NCBI GenBank assembly: GCA_013368325.1 | Contig: JAACJK010000129.1 | Coordinates: 1-64,000 of the forward strand | Length of the DNA stretch: 64,000 nucleotides | Source of the DNA: Ephemerocybe angulata | Lineage: Eukaryota > Basidiomycota > Agaricomycetes > Agaricales > Psathyrellaceae | Direction of reading: 5' to 3' | In this document: positions 54,090-64,000 of the stretch, piece by piece | How the letters are laid out: each line of letters opens with the position of its first letter | Position numbering within the stretch: the stretch's first letter is position 1 | Notes under the pieces: model-generated | What the model was told of the DNA's origin: nothing | Database searches by the model: none | Seen by the model: only the letters and a program-made list of their open reading frames with translations | Program-made: the position numbers and the translations under genes

Positions 54090-55587
54090 ATGCCTCTCCT
54101 TTCCTCCATTTATCGCCACGCCAAGCGTCAGCAAGCCCTGGAGGCCAATCTTACCTGGATAGCACCACAGGCGAACGAAACGTTGTTGGCGGGCCAGGAC
54201 TACATCGCCAAATGGAACGCTACCTTTGCGATGAAAGCCCCCACGTTCCAACTATGCATGTACCCTGGTGATTCAGCTAGTCGGAACGAGAGCTGCGGTG
54301 CCTCTGTCATGGCTCCTGTCCAGCAAGGCCATGAATGGGGATTCTACTTTGTTTCTATGTGAGTGTTGCAAGCCCCGCAAATGTTAATCATTTTCTAATA
54401 CCGAAGTAGCGCTTTGCCCAATGTTACATCCTCCAGTCCTTTCAACATCAAGATGCATGATTATTCGATTCCAGAGTCTAATTCGCCCCCCTTTTTTATA
54501 CAACCCTTATCGTAAGGCATGCACCTTCCCTTCACAACAGTTCATTGATTATATCCGTAGGGTCAGCGGGGCCTCGAGCACGAACAACTCTACCAATAGC
54601 AGCACCAATAACACCCATGTGCCCACAGCAGACTCCCCTGGTCTCTCTTTCGAATTCCCTCCTCCCGCTCCCCTCCTCGTTCCGAAACCCTCCTCTCCCG
54701 CTTCCCCCTTTCCCACTGGTCCCGCCATCCCTCAGTCCTCCCTCCTAGCCAAGCGCGATAACCCTTTAGAAGACATGTTGCCCCCTCATACCCCGATGTA
54801 CATCATCGTTACCATAGTCCCCCTTGCCCTTGTCACCCTCGGCCTCGCCATCTCGATCCTGCTTTGGTTCCGGCAGCGGCGGAATGGGCAGCTGAAGAGA
54901 CTCTACCTGACTGAACATCCGATGATATATCCACGGCGGCCAATTATGAAGGCTCTCGGGTCGGCAGAAGACATCGAGTCTGCCGTACAGACTCTGTCCA
55001 AGGACCGTATCAGAGACTTGTCGGACCTTGAGAAAGGGGTGGATCAAGGTGTCTGTCTGGGTAACGCGGAAGGGGAGGGCCCGAAGCTCATGTCCAAGTT
55101 TATCAAGAATAGGGTGAAGCGAAGGGAGGATCGGGACTCGAAGGAGCAGCAGCTGGAGAACGAAGACGCCATTCGCCGCTTTTTGCGGGGTGGTACCGCT
55201 CAGCATTGCGAACCTGACTTTGGACCCTCCGACACCGCCCGCCAGAGCTTCGCTCCAGTGCCACGGAACCTCACCGACTCGTACTTTCCTCCCCCCGGAA
55301 CGGCACCGAGGCTCGGGTCTCTCAACCTCTCGTCAGGTGCTTCTGAGGAGATGAAAACGCTGACAGGAAGGGGTGTGGTGGAGTCTCCCATGAGTATGCA
55401 CTACCAGAGAGGTGGAGGAATCGAGCCGCCGACGCCAAGCGTGACGAAGCTGTCGGAAAGGTTGCATTTGAGGTCGCGTTCGGAGAGTAGGCATTCGGGG
55501 ACTGTCCTTCCATCCGAGCTGGAACGTCGCTCGGAGGAGAGCAGCGGGCTGGAGAAGGAGGGTGAAGGGACGCGAGGGTTGATTTGA
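54090..55587 (+). CDS. Single-pass membrane protein with Ser/Thr-rich ectodomain
   Basis: Exon 1 starts at 54090; it joins exon 2 near 54411 (FYFVSI then ALPNVTSS) and exon 3 near 54560 in phase. The N-terminal part (LTWIAPQANETLLAGQDYIA with a KWNATFAMKAPTFQ segment) looks like an Ig-like or cell-surface domain with several N-glycosylation sequons. A Ser/Thr/Asn and Pro-rich stalk follows, then one membrane helix (YIIVTIVPLALVTLGLAISI LLW) and a basic stop-transfer RQRRNG. The cytoplasmic tail of about 240 residues is Ser-, Arg- and Glu-rich. No signal peptide is visible after the chosen ATG, so a further upstream exon may exist. The layout resembles fungal wall-stress sensors, but I recognise no specific family. 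Confidence 0.7.
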
Positions 55588-56135
55588 CCCCCCAGGCTTT
55601 GAGCTGGAGCATTTTCAGGGGATGTCGAACCTTGGCCTTTGTGAAGGTGGGGGTCGGCTGCGGACATGGGTACGTCCTGTCTGCCAGCTGCTGGAAGGGA
55701 TCTAGGATGGTCATTCCGGGGACTGGGTTGCGCCAGGAGCGCGGGTGAGGAGCTTTCTTGCAGTTCTATTGAGGTGTATGTTCGAAAGGTGTCTCCTTGG
55801 TTAATTGCTGGTCAATATCATGCCTTTCTGTTTTGGTATGTGGGCCTCTGCGTCCTTGGGGGCAGTTTGAGACTGCACCCAACTAACAGGAGGTCGAGGC
55901 GTTCCAATCGAAAGCAGACGACATGCCCCACACACTGCACGGATGGGACCAGTGACCTTTTTCTCTTTCCCCTCCCCCGAGATTAGTGCCATTTAGAGTG
56001 CAGCTCTCAACGCTATGAATCTTGGTGGCTACCACCGAAGCATTCTTGACCTTCACTTCCGATACGGTTGAAAATGAAAATGAAAAGGCCCTGTTCTTCC
56101 TGTCTCCTGCTCATCCTTTTCAGAAGCAAAAACGA
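55588..56135. other. Intergenic region
   Basis: The 3' flank of the membrane-protein gene and the upstream flank of the half-tRNA. No other structure is seen. Confidence 0.45.
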
Positions 56136-56180
56136 TGCTCCCTCTGAGGGTCGAACTCAGGACCTGCAGATGCGACGAGA
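56136..56180 (-). pseudogene. 3'-half tRNA relic
   Basis: On the minus strand the last 45 bases read as the 3' half of a tRNA: an atctgcagg anticodon-arm remnant, then a T arm with gttcgacc and an acceptor 3' strand agggagca. No 5' half with a D arm is found upstream (to higher coordinates); instead GC-rich repeats follow. The flank (gaagcaaaaacgatgctcc) resembles the flank of the complete tRNA-Met at 56536 (gaggcaaaagctatgctcc), so the relic probably comes from a duplicated tRNA-Met locus. Confidence 0.6.
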
Positions 56181-56340
56181 GTTTGGGCCCCGGAGGGGCG
56201 AGGAAATGCAAACTTGCGCGAAGCGCGCCCAACAACCCGAGCCCCAGGGGGGCGAGGCAAAGCAAATTAGCGCGCAGCGCACACCCGAGCCCCTTTGGGG
56301 CGAGGCAAAGCAAATTAGGGGAGCGCGGAGCCCGGTGCCC
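56181..56340. repeat. GC-rich tandem repeat beside the half-tRNA
   Basis: Three diverged copies of a unit of about 48 bp (gagccccnnggggcgaggcaa then agcaaattagcgcgcagcgc) lie end to end. Each contains a short palindrome, gagcccc/ggggcga. They begin where the tRNA 5' half would be expected. Confidence 0.7.
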
Positions 56341-56535
56341 TGACCTTGCTTCGTTTGTATAAAAGGAAAGGGTGGTCCTAAATTGCTTCTGCATTCTGCT
56401 TTGCATGAGTGACAGATTCCCAACCAATTCCACTCGGTACATACTACATACAAATCCCGTAAGAAAGCCGCGGGCGCGGCGGCGCCTATCGACCACTCCC
56501 GGCCACCCGCTCCTCCCTTTCGGAGGCAAAAGCTA

Positions 56536-56655
56536 TGCTCCTTGCAAGGCTCGAACTTGCGACCTTCAGATTGTATGGGTAATCCCACTCATCGTTACGT
56601 AGTTTCTTACGTAATAGTATGAGACTGACGCTCTAGCCAACTGAGCCAAAGAAGC
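56536..56655 (-). tRNA. tRNA-Met (CAT), elongator type, with intron
   Basis: The 5' strand gcttctt pairs with the 3' strand aaggagc (one G-T pair), followed by discriminator A. The D arm is tggctcagttggctagagc. The anticodon arm reads gtcagtctcata and, after an intron of about 47 bp, atctgaagg; the anticodon is CAT. The T arm contains gttcgagcc. The arm sequence agcgtcagtctcataatctga matches eukaryotic elongator tRNA-Met. The exact intron ends are ambiguous by a few bases because tacn words occur at both borders. Confidence 0.9.
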
Positions 56656-57729
56656 TGTGATAGGAGGTATAGGGGTCGCAATATGACGCGCAAATAGACG
56701 CCCGGAAGCCGAACCAGCTTTTTGTCTGAAAAAACTGAGTCCAAAAAGTCACGATTTTGCTGAATTCCTCGGGCATGAGGGAGCGAACGGGTTGAGCTTC
56801 CAATCACCTGGGTAACGATAACATCGGCAAATGCCGAAAGTTCAACGATTCGCTCAATTTTGAGTGTTCCAGCAGCATTGAACTTTAGATATTTTACTAT
56901 TCTATATGTACGTTTTCTACCTAGAACTTCTCCAAATTTTGTGAGGATAGGTGCAAAGGGAGGTGGTCGAGAGACGAAAATACGTCTGAGTACGATAACA
57001 TTGGGCTCAGTTTGATGGTGTCGGAAAACTCAGGTCCTTTGGGTACTCAATCCTGTATTTAAATCTCTCTAACTTAATACGTAGACTCTGGTAGTGCTTA
57101 TCCATACTTTATTTCTGTTTTTTTGCCATTGGGAGCCCTAGAAGAACCAAGGTGGGCCAAACGTTCCAACCCGCGATAACTTTGCGCTCGGCTGCCGGCC
57201 GGCACGGACATGTTATCGTGCATGTTATCGTGCAGCACTGCCACGCCCCCAGGCTTTGCCTGGGCGCCAAACGTCTTCTGAAGTGGCATTTAGGTCATTT
57301 CTGGGCACATTTTGACTTGTAACTATGACACTAAAATGTTCTAGGTCAAGTGGTGACCTCGATAGACTTTGAACTTCACCCGGTGCTCAGTCCGTCTATG
57401 CAGAACGCAGCAGAAGGCAAATGGGGCCTCCAGTTGAGGCATTGGGCGAAGTTTGGGCCCAGAAATCATGGAATTAGGCGACATAACAGTACAAAGTATC
57501 AGAGTACCTCTCGACTACCTTCTTCTGCAAGAAAATGCTGTCATATTTGGATGAACAAGGACTCGTTTTGAGGCGTCTGGTAATGCTAGGGGCGCTTTGG
57601 CCAAATTGGGCAGCTCCCGCTGCTGGAATTCTTTTTCGTCGTTTTTCTCCTTTTGGTACCCAGGTGAATGGCACCGAAACCAGCGGGGGCATCCGTTGAT
57701 AGCTATGTTGGTCCAGACACACCGCCCCC
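56656..57729. other. Intergenic region with dispersed short motifs
   Basis: No gene is supportable. The 10-mer acgataacat occurs at about 56806 and 56992, and its reverse complement atgttatcgt at about 57209 and 57220. A hairpin gccacgcc/ggcgtggc-type word lies near 57815-57835. Confidence 0.5.
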
Positions 57730-57787
57730 GTGAGGATGATGGTCATCCTCGCCCGCGAGGATGATTATGTAAGCTGTAAATAATGCC
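57730..57787 (-). repeat. Palindromic end motif shared with 11.8 kb, copy 2
   Basis: On the minus strand this reads tttacagcttacataatcat, then cctcgcgggcgaggatg and accatcatcctcac. The dyad catcctcgc/gcgaggatg is perfect here. It is the reverse complement of the motif at 11808-11863 and lies about 190 bp from the nearest unit of array 2. Confidence 0.8.
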
Positions 57788-57999
57788 CACGCTAGATCAA
57801 ACCTGCTGTGTGCCACGCCTGAACGGCGTGGCACAGCTCTTTCAACATCCCAATCCGCTCAGTGCACCTCGGATATCCAGAGCCTAGGAGGAGGAGAAAG
57901 AGGGCAGGAGGCTTTTAGATCTTATAGTTCCTTATCCCTGGCCGTTACGTCCACCCCTTTCTTTTCCAATATGGATATCGAGCGCAGTGCGTCCGCCCA

Positions 58000-60400
58000 C
58001 CAATGTCTGTGTAGAGATTACTCCCAGATTTCAGAATGTGTTTCTTGCGTAACGAGTGTTTATCCATCCTGTGGTTCTACAGCCATTCCCACCGCGCATA
58101 CCTCGCCAGTCGGTTCCCTGCATCACGAGTGGCTCTGGTGGATGATTGCAGGTGTCCCGCTGCCCGAAAGCAACCATTGTATCGGCAGACATCGCACCGC
58201 CCAAATCACCTCTGCATTGCTTCAGTAGGAGGTGGTCATCCGACGAGTGCTTCTGGAAGCAAGGTACGCGCGAAATCTGACTTGCATTTCCTGTGGAGGC
58301 ATCGGTGTTATCGCAGGTGGGTCCGCCACCCCGAAACAGTGCGCCAGTGTTGACCGTCCATCCATTCCTTCTACAGACAACGCACGGCCCAAACCAGTCC
58401 TGCAATGCTTCAGTAAGCGGTGGTCATCCAACGAGTGCTTCTGGAAGCAAAGAACGATCGAAATGTGACCTACATTTCCTCTGGAGGCATCGGTATTATC
58501 GCAGGTGGGTCCGGAGCCCCGAAACAGTGCGCCAGGGTTGACCGTCCATCCATTCCTTCTACAGACATCGCACCACCAAAATCACCTCTTCATTGCTTCA
58601 GTAAGAGGTGGTCATCCACCGAGAGCTTCTGGAATCAAAGGACGGGCGAAATGTGAGGTGCATTTCCTCTGGAGGCATCGGTATTAAGGTCCCGTCCTTT
58701 CCTTCTACAGACATCGCACCGCCCAAATCACCTCTGCATTACTTCAGTAAGCGGTGGTCATCCAACGAGTGCTTCTAGAAGCAAAGGACGGGCGAAATGT
58801 GACCTGCATTTCCTCTGGAGGCATCGGTATTAAGGTCACGTCCCTTGCTTCTACAGACATCGCACCGCCCAAACCACCTCTGCATTGCTTCAGTAAACGG
58901 TGGTCGTCCGACGAGTGCTTCTGGAGGCGAAGAACGGGCGAAATGTGACCTACATTTCCTCTGGAGGCATCGGTATTATCGCAGGTGGGTCCGCCGCCCC
59001 GAACCAGTGCGCCAGTGTTAATCCTCCTTCCATTGCTTCTACAGACATCGCACCGCCCAAACCACCTCTGCATTGTTTCAGTAAGCGATGGTCATCCAAC
59101 GAGTGCTTCTGGAAGCAAAGGACGGGCGAAATGTGACCTGCATTTCCTCTGGAGGCATCGGTATTAAGGTCCCGTCCCTTGCTTCTACAGACATCGCACC
59201 GCCCAAACCACCTCTGCATTGCTTCAGTAAGCGGTGGTCGTCCGACGAGTGCTTCTGGAGGCGAAGAACGGGCGAAATGTGACCTACATTTCCTTTGGAG
59301 GCATCGGTATTATCGCAGGTGGGTCCGCCGCCCCGAAACAGTGCGCCAGTGTTAACCCTCCTTCCATTGCTTCTACAGACATCGCACCGCCCAAACCACC
59401 TCTGCATTGTTTCAGTAAGCGGTGGTCATCCAACGAGAGCTTCTGGAATCAAAGGACGGGCGAAATGTGACGTGCATTTCCTCTGGAGGCATCGGTATTA
59501 ACCGTTGTTCCTAGAGACATTGTACAACCCAAACCACCCTTGCGATGCTTCTGAAAGCACCGCCCGGCCGCAACGCACGGCCCAAACCAGGCCTGCAATG
59601 CTTCGGTAAGGGGCGGTCACCCGACGAGGAGTTCTGGAAGCAACCCACCGACGAAATGTGACCTGCGTTTGTTCTGGAGGCATCGGTATTGTCGCAGGTG
59701 GGTCCGCCGCTCCGAAACAGTGCGCCAGTGGTGACCCTCCTTCCATTGCTTCTACAGACATCGCACCGCCCAAATCAACTCTGCCTTGCTTCAGTCAAAG
59801 GTGGTCATCCAACGAGACGTTCTGGAAGCAATGCGCTGACGAAAAGCGACATGTGTTTCCTCTGGAGGCGTCGATGATTGCAGTGTACACCGCCTGGCCG
59901 TTGCTTCAGCAGACAGTGCACGGCCCAAACCAATCCTGCGATGCTTCGGTAAGGGGCGGTTACCCAACGAGACGTTCTGGAAGCAACCCACCAACGAAAT
60001 GTGACTTGCGATTCCTCTGGAGGCATCGATAATTACCGCAGGTGGGTTGGCCGCCCCAGAACAGTGTGCCAGTGAACCGTTGTTTCTAGAGACATTGTGC
60101 CACTCAAACCGCCCATGCAATGCTTCTGTAAGAGTTGTTAATCCGACGAAAGGTTCTGGAAGCAACTTTCCGATGAAATGTGGCCTGCGTTTGCTCTGGA
60201 GGCATTGATTAATACCACAGGTGGGACGGCCGCCCCGAAACAGTGTGCCACTGCTGACCACACAACCGTTGTTCCTACAGACATCGTACTACACAAACCA
60301 CTGCTGCAATGCTTCTCTAAGAGGCGGGCGCTTGCTTTTGTATCAACTAGTCATGCATTTGTATGGCTGGTTCTGTCCAATGTTTCTGTAGACATTGGAA
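58000..60400 (-). repeat. Satellite-like array with 334-bp higher-order unit
   Basis: The cgaaatgtgacc word recurs at about 58459, 58646, 58793, 58939, 59127, 59273 and 59461. Units alternate between about 146 and 188 bp from 58793 on, so 334 bp is a higher-order period (equivalent points at 58744/59078 and 58900/59234 differ by exactly 334). The longer unit has a 42-bp insert containing gcaggtgggtccgccgcccc. The copies from 59500 to 60400 are more diverged. Most units contain tgcttctacagacatcg or tgcttctggaagca dyads. Related to the array at 9.85-11.6 kb in inverted orientation. No protein-coding character. Confidence 0.88.
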
Positions 60401-60630
60401 TCCTTATTATTATCTGACTTTCAGCTCACGGGTCTGTGTACCGTTCTGTGCTGACCCCTTCCGTGTCACGGAGACCCGCCGACAAATGTCGTGTGCCTCG
60501 TCGAGCATCGCCGAGAGGGGCTGCCAGATGGGGCGTGGGAAACCTTGAATTGCACCCATTGTACGCGCGACACTTCCCGTCTCCCTCCCACTTCACTCCC
60601 TACGTTTCACTCCTACCTGTCCCATCCCCG

Positions 60631-61784
60631 ATGCGCATCCGAAGGCTCGTTCAGCGTTATCCGTACCGGGAGGAGCTGGAGTGGTGCAGCTTCTGTAACA
60701 AGCGACATAGTAAGTCTCCCGATAGGTCTGATTCAGTCGTATTCATGACCGCCTTCTGTCAGCGTCTGACAAGGACGCACCAATACTTCGCCTTCCTCTC
60801 GATCTCTCCCTCTTCATCGTCTCCTTGCTCCCTTTCTCTGACCGTCGCTCCCTACACGACTCGTGCCTTCACATGGAGAAGTTGGTAGCCACCCCGGTCA
60901 CTACACGCGTGCGCAACACCCTCCGGACCTTTGGGCTCGATCCCGCTCCCTTTCTCGAGTCCATGCAGTACTACGGGGCTGTGATCGGAGGCATGGCGGC
61001 TCTTCGAATCTTTGCCGAGGAAGTCCCAATGCCTCGCGTCCTGGAGGTGTATACACAGACGAGCACCGACTCCCACCCGGACTTGGGTGCCCCACACCAA
61101 CAGGTTTACGACGACAACGATGCATCGGATGATCGGGGAAATGGCTACCGCCTTGTCGACACGCTCCTCCACACGTATGAGAAATGTACGGTGCTGGGAT
61201 ACCGCCACTACGGATACGGAGACAACATCGTCAAGATCTTCCGCATGGTCAATACGACGCTCGACCGAGAGATTCTATTCATACAATGTCGTGTCCCCCC
61301 TATTGCGTTAATCACCGAAGCCCCAACAACCGCCCTCATGAATTTCATCACCTCCAACGACGCGGTTTGCCTTTATCCCGAACTCACCGAGGCTCGCAAG
61401 GGGCTTTTCACCATCGTCATCCCTGAAGACGGCTCATCAACGTTCGACATCCCCGTGTTTGATAGGCTCGTTGGCCACGGTTTTACCATGTTCGAAAACG
61501 CAACGCGCGCGATTGGACGTCACCTTTGCCCAATGAACCCCTCCTGCCCCGCACTCTCCAGGGCGTATCCCGACCTCCTGATGTACTCCGTCCACTTCAC
61601 CGACGCTGGAAGCTACGGTTCTCGCATTCCTTCGATAACGTGGAACTTAAACGTCCCTTCGTCATGTGGTTCGTCTGAAAGGATACAAACCGGTGTGTAC
61701 TTATATTTTACCGTCAAGTGGACACGAAGCTGATATCAAGCAGTGGTTGGGCCCGGCAAGTGGCCGAAGGAACTCAGAGGTTGA
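60631..61784 (+). CDS. Hypothetical protein with F-box-like N-terminus
   Basis: Exon 1 (60631-60709) encodes MRIRRLVQRYPYREELEWCS then FCNKRH. It joins in phase to exon 2 at 60763 and, through an intron at about 61693-61740, to a short last exon ending at 61784. The stretch LRLPLDLSLFIVSLLPFSDR with a following SLHDSCLHM resembles an F-box-like helix pair. The body begins VRNTLRTFGLDPAPFLESMQ with YYGAVIGGMAALRIF, a layout I remember from a large uncharacterised Agaricomycete family with a conserved small-residue turn (here GG). No catalytic motif can be assigned. The start ATG is preceded by a pyrimidine-rich leader. It begins about 230 bp after array 2. Confidence 0.6.
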
Positions 61785-61929
61785 TAGCATGTACCATACG
61801 TCGAATCTACTCTTTTGTATCGCCACGTTTGTCTCAAATCTCAGATCTCTTAGTGTTTGTCGCGCACAGTGAAAGAAAGGCAGATAAAATTCGAGAGACG
61901 CAGAAAGAAAACAAAGATCGGTAGATAAA

Positions 61930-64000
61930 TTACGAGCCCAAGTCCATCTCCTCGTCGCCCATGTCCACGTCCTCGGCTTCCGAAAGGGATAGGTCCGCAA
62001 AGCTCCTGTGACCCGAAGGTCCCGGGGTGGGAAGATCGTCAATCTCGACGTACTGGGGCTTCTGTCGTTGCTTGGGCTGAGGGGTGGGAGGAGCGGGGGA
62101 GGGGAGAGTCAGGCCATGGTAAGAGTACCAGTTGAGAAGCGCTTCGGGGGCATTGGACGTATCCCTTCGGACGCCGTTCCTGTCAAACAGGTACAAGTCG
62201 TCGACCCTAATCCTCAAGGCCCGGAAGATATGGTTGAAGTGACCCCGGTGCCTAGGGTCTGGAGAAACGCCGAAGTATTCCATTGCGCCGGTCGAGGGGG
62301 AGACAAGCATGGGGCTGCTCTTCCACAGGTAGAAGTCGAGGAGACACGTCTCCAACTCGCACCCACAGTGCAAGTAGTATGCTTCACCTATCTTGCGGAA
62401 GAAGGTGAGCAGTTCGGCTTCGCCCATGCCGCTGACGACTGGCGGGACCTTGTGCGGGTTGTCGTTATGCGATGGCAGCCTCTTGATTACAAGACTTTTG
62501 GCTGGCCCTGGAACCTTGGCGACCGACGAAGGAAGGGCGGTCGTTGTCTGCGATGGACTGAAGGGAACACCGGTGACCTTCTTGTCGAACTTAGGCTTCC
62601 TAACCGTCCCTTTCAGCTCCCTGCTGTCCTGGTCGTTGACGAGGCACTGGTGATCGAGGACGCTGTGATACGCGCACTTTGTCTGACCGGTGCCGTTGTC
62701 CAAGAGAAACATAGACATGGCCAGGATGCGAGATGTCGTGGCAGACTCCGGCAGGTACTCCTGGACCTTCCGGGCCTTGCTACGGATCCGACCAGATAGC
62801 ATGAGATTGTGAGTGATGAAGTTGTGCATAGAATTCTCGCCGGCCACTGTGAGGAAGGACATTGTCAATAACTCTTTTTTTGGACGAAGCGTGGACGGAC
62901 AAACTCACGTGCAAATTTATTGTCCTCCTCCGCGAGCTCCGCCTTCGTAAGGATCTGAGGCACCGACTCAGGTTCTGATCCCTCGCGAAGTAATTGGAAA
63001 TCGGCGTCATCGATCAACCGCATGCCCTCGTCCTCTGGCTTCATTTTCGATTTTCCCTTGCCTTTTGCACCGGCCTTGGGCCCCGTTCGTTTGGCGCCTA
63101 GAGAAGAAGGTTCGTATTAGCCGTCAAGGTACAACTGAGATGCACATAACTTCAGAACACGTACGTTTTACGGTGGGCTTCACAGGCCCTGGGGTATCGG
63201 AGTCACTCGAGATCACAATGACCTCCAAGTCAGCATCCGGCTTTCGCTTGTTTGAACCTTTAGGAGGGAGACGATCGGCAGCCTCCACCTTGGGCTTGAT
63301 ATGTACTATGAATTTTGTATGATCGTGAGTTCCAATTGAATGAACAGTGTTTACGGATCCGGAGGCGTACCTTGCTGGGCTGTAGCGATGGGCGGCGCGC
63401 CACTCGCGGGAGGAGGAAGAGCGGCCTCCTGTGCCTCGGGTTTGACAGGCTGCATAGGATCTTGGGACAACGTCAGCTCTTACTCAGAGAAATGGTGTGT
63501 AGAGAGATGGACACATACCTTGTTGGGCTGGACGTACGGGCACGGGGCGTTCAGGGAGAGGAACGGCAACCTCCTGTGCCTCTGGCTTCACACGAGTCAA
63601 AGGAGCTTGAATGTACGTTAGCTCATATTGTAGTCATGAACGGGTATCACACGAACCTTGACCGACTGGGGGAACAAAGGAAGATGCAGGAGGAAGTACA
63701 ACCTCCTGTGCCTCAGGCTTGATGACACCAGTTGTGGTGGGAACGACATTTGGAGTAAGAGGTGCGGAGGTCTCGGTGACAGGGGGAAGCGCCGCATCAA
63801 CTACTCCAACAGGCGCAGCGGTCGGAGCGGTCGGCGGGATGACGGCCTCTACAACGTTAGCGGGCACAGGGACCGGAGGAACGACCGCGTTGATGACTGG
63901 AGGAGAAGCGGGATCGACGACTTCAGAGGGAGCAGTGACCTCGTTGACTGGAGGAGAAGCGGGATCGACGACCTCAGAGGGAGCAGTGACCTCGTTGACT
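61930..64000 (-). CDS. 3' part of a large gene of unknown function, cut by the window edge
   Basis: The last long exon (from about 62862 to 61930) joins in phase through a 62-bp intron (NKFA then LAGENSMHNF) to an exon encoding a basic/acidic stretch (GKGKSKMKPEDEGMRLIDDA). Further upstream are short exons of Pro/Val/Ala/Thr-rich low-complexity sequence (ANVVEAVIPPTAPTAAPVGV) running off the right edge. The C-terminal region has a possible conserved domain with two near cysteines (YYLHCGCELETCLLDFYLW) and ends in an acidic tail (LSEAEDVDMGDEEMDLGS). No family recognised. The 5' end is outside the window. Confidence 0.55.
63895..64000 (-). repeat. 51-bp coding repeat at the window edge
   Basis: Two nearly identical 51-bp units on the minus strand encode VNEVTAPSEVVDPASPP twice; the array probably continues beyond the edge. 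Confidence 0.8.

Noticed and set aside
59658..60032. 124-codon ORF within array 2
   Set aside because: It follows the repeat period and has no coding character; equivalent frames in other units are broken.
58000..60400. CRISPR-like array
   Set aside because: Units are 146-188 bp, the whole unit repeats with no unique spacers, and the genome is eukaryotic.
60631..61784. TET/JBP dioxygenase, sought because such genes accompany KDZ elements in mushrooms
   Set aside because: No HxD or dioxygenase motif in this protein, and none was found in the other proteins examined.

Overview
The window comes from a filamentous basidiomycete, almost certainly a mushroom-forming Agaricomycete. Genes are dense and split by many 45-65 bp GT-AG introns. 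There is a KDZ-family transposase of the mushroom type, tandem P450 genes, F-box-like genes and an expanded family of small secreted proteins. Exon models below were built by hand from splice signals and reading-frame closure, with no homology search. Housekeeping names (RPB1, proline dehydrogenase, ArgRS, EFM5, MYST) rest on motifs visible in the translation.

Layout. 1-6 kb: three poorly characterised genes, one containing a duplicated exon-intron unit, plus a gene divergent from the transposase. 6.1-11.9 kb: an apparently intact KDZ transposon with a 1034-residue spliced transposase, upstream 90-bp direct repeats, a downstream satellite-like array and a palindromic end motif. 12.3-21 kb: two tandem P450 genes bracketed by two broken paralogues of an F-box-like gene. 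22.3-28.8 kb: RPB1, the largest RNA polymerase II subunit. 30-35.2 kb: proline dehydrogenase, then arginyl-tRNA synthetase on the opposite strand, apparently with two start codons for mitochondrial and cytosolic forms. 37.5-46.4 kb: five tandem genes for small secreted DUF4360-type proteins. 47.7-55.6 kb: an F-box gene, the EFM5-type lysine methyltransferase, a MYST acetyltransferase divergent from a Med9-like Mediator subunit, and a single-pass membrane protein. 56-60.4 kb: an intron-containing tRNA-Met gene, a half-tRNA relic, and a second satellite array with a 334-bp higher-order unit. 60.6-64 kb: a gene of unknown function and the 3' part of a large gene cut by the window edge.

The most unusual signal is the relationship between the two arrays. 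They lie about 46 kb apart, are in inverted orientation, share a degenerate dyad motif, and each is followed at a similar distance by the same palindromic sequence of about 55 bp. One is attached to a KDZ transposase and the other is not. I infer that the arrays are subterminal regions of a KDZ-type transposon and of a non-autonomous derivative.
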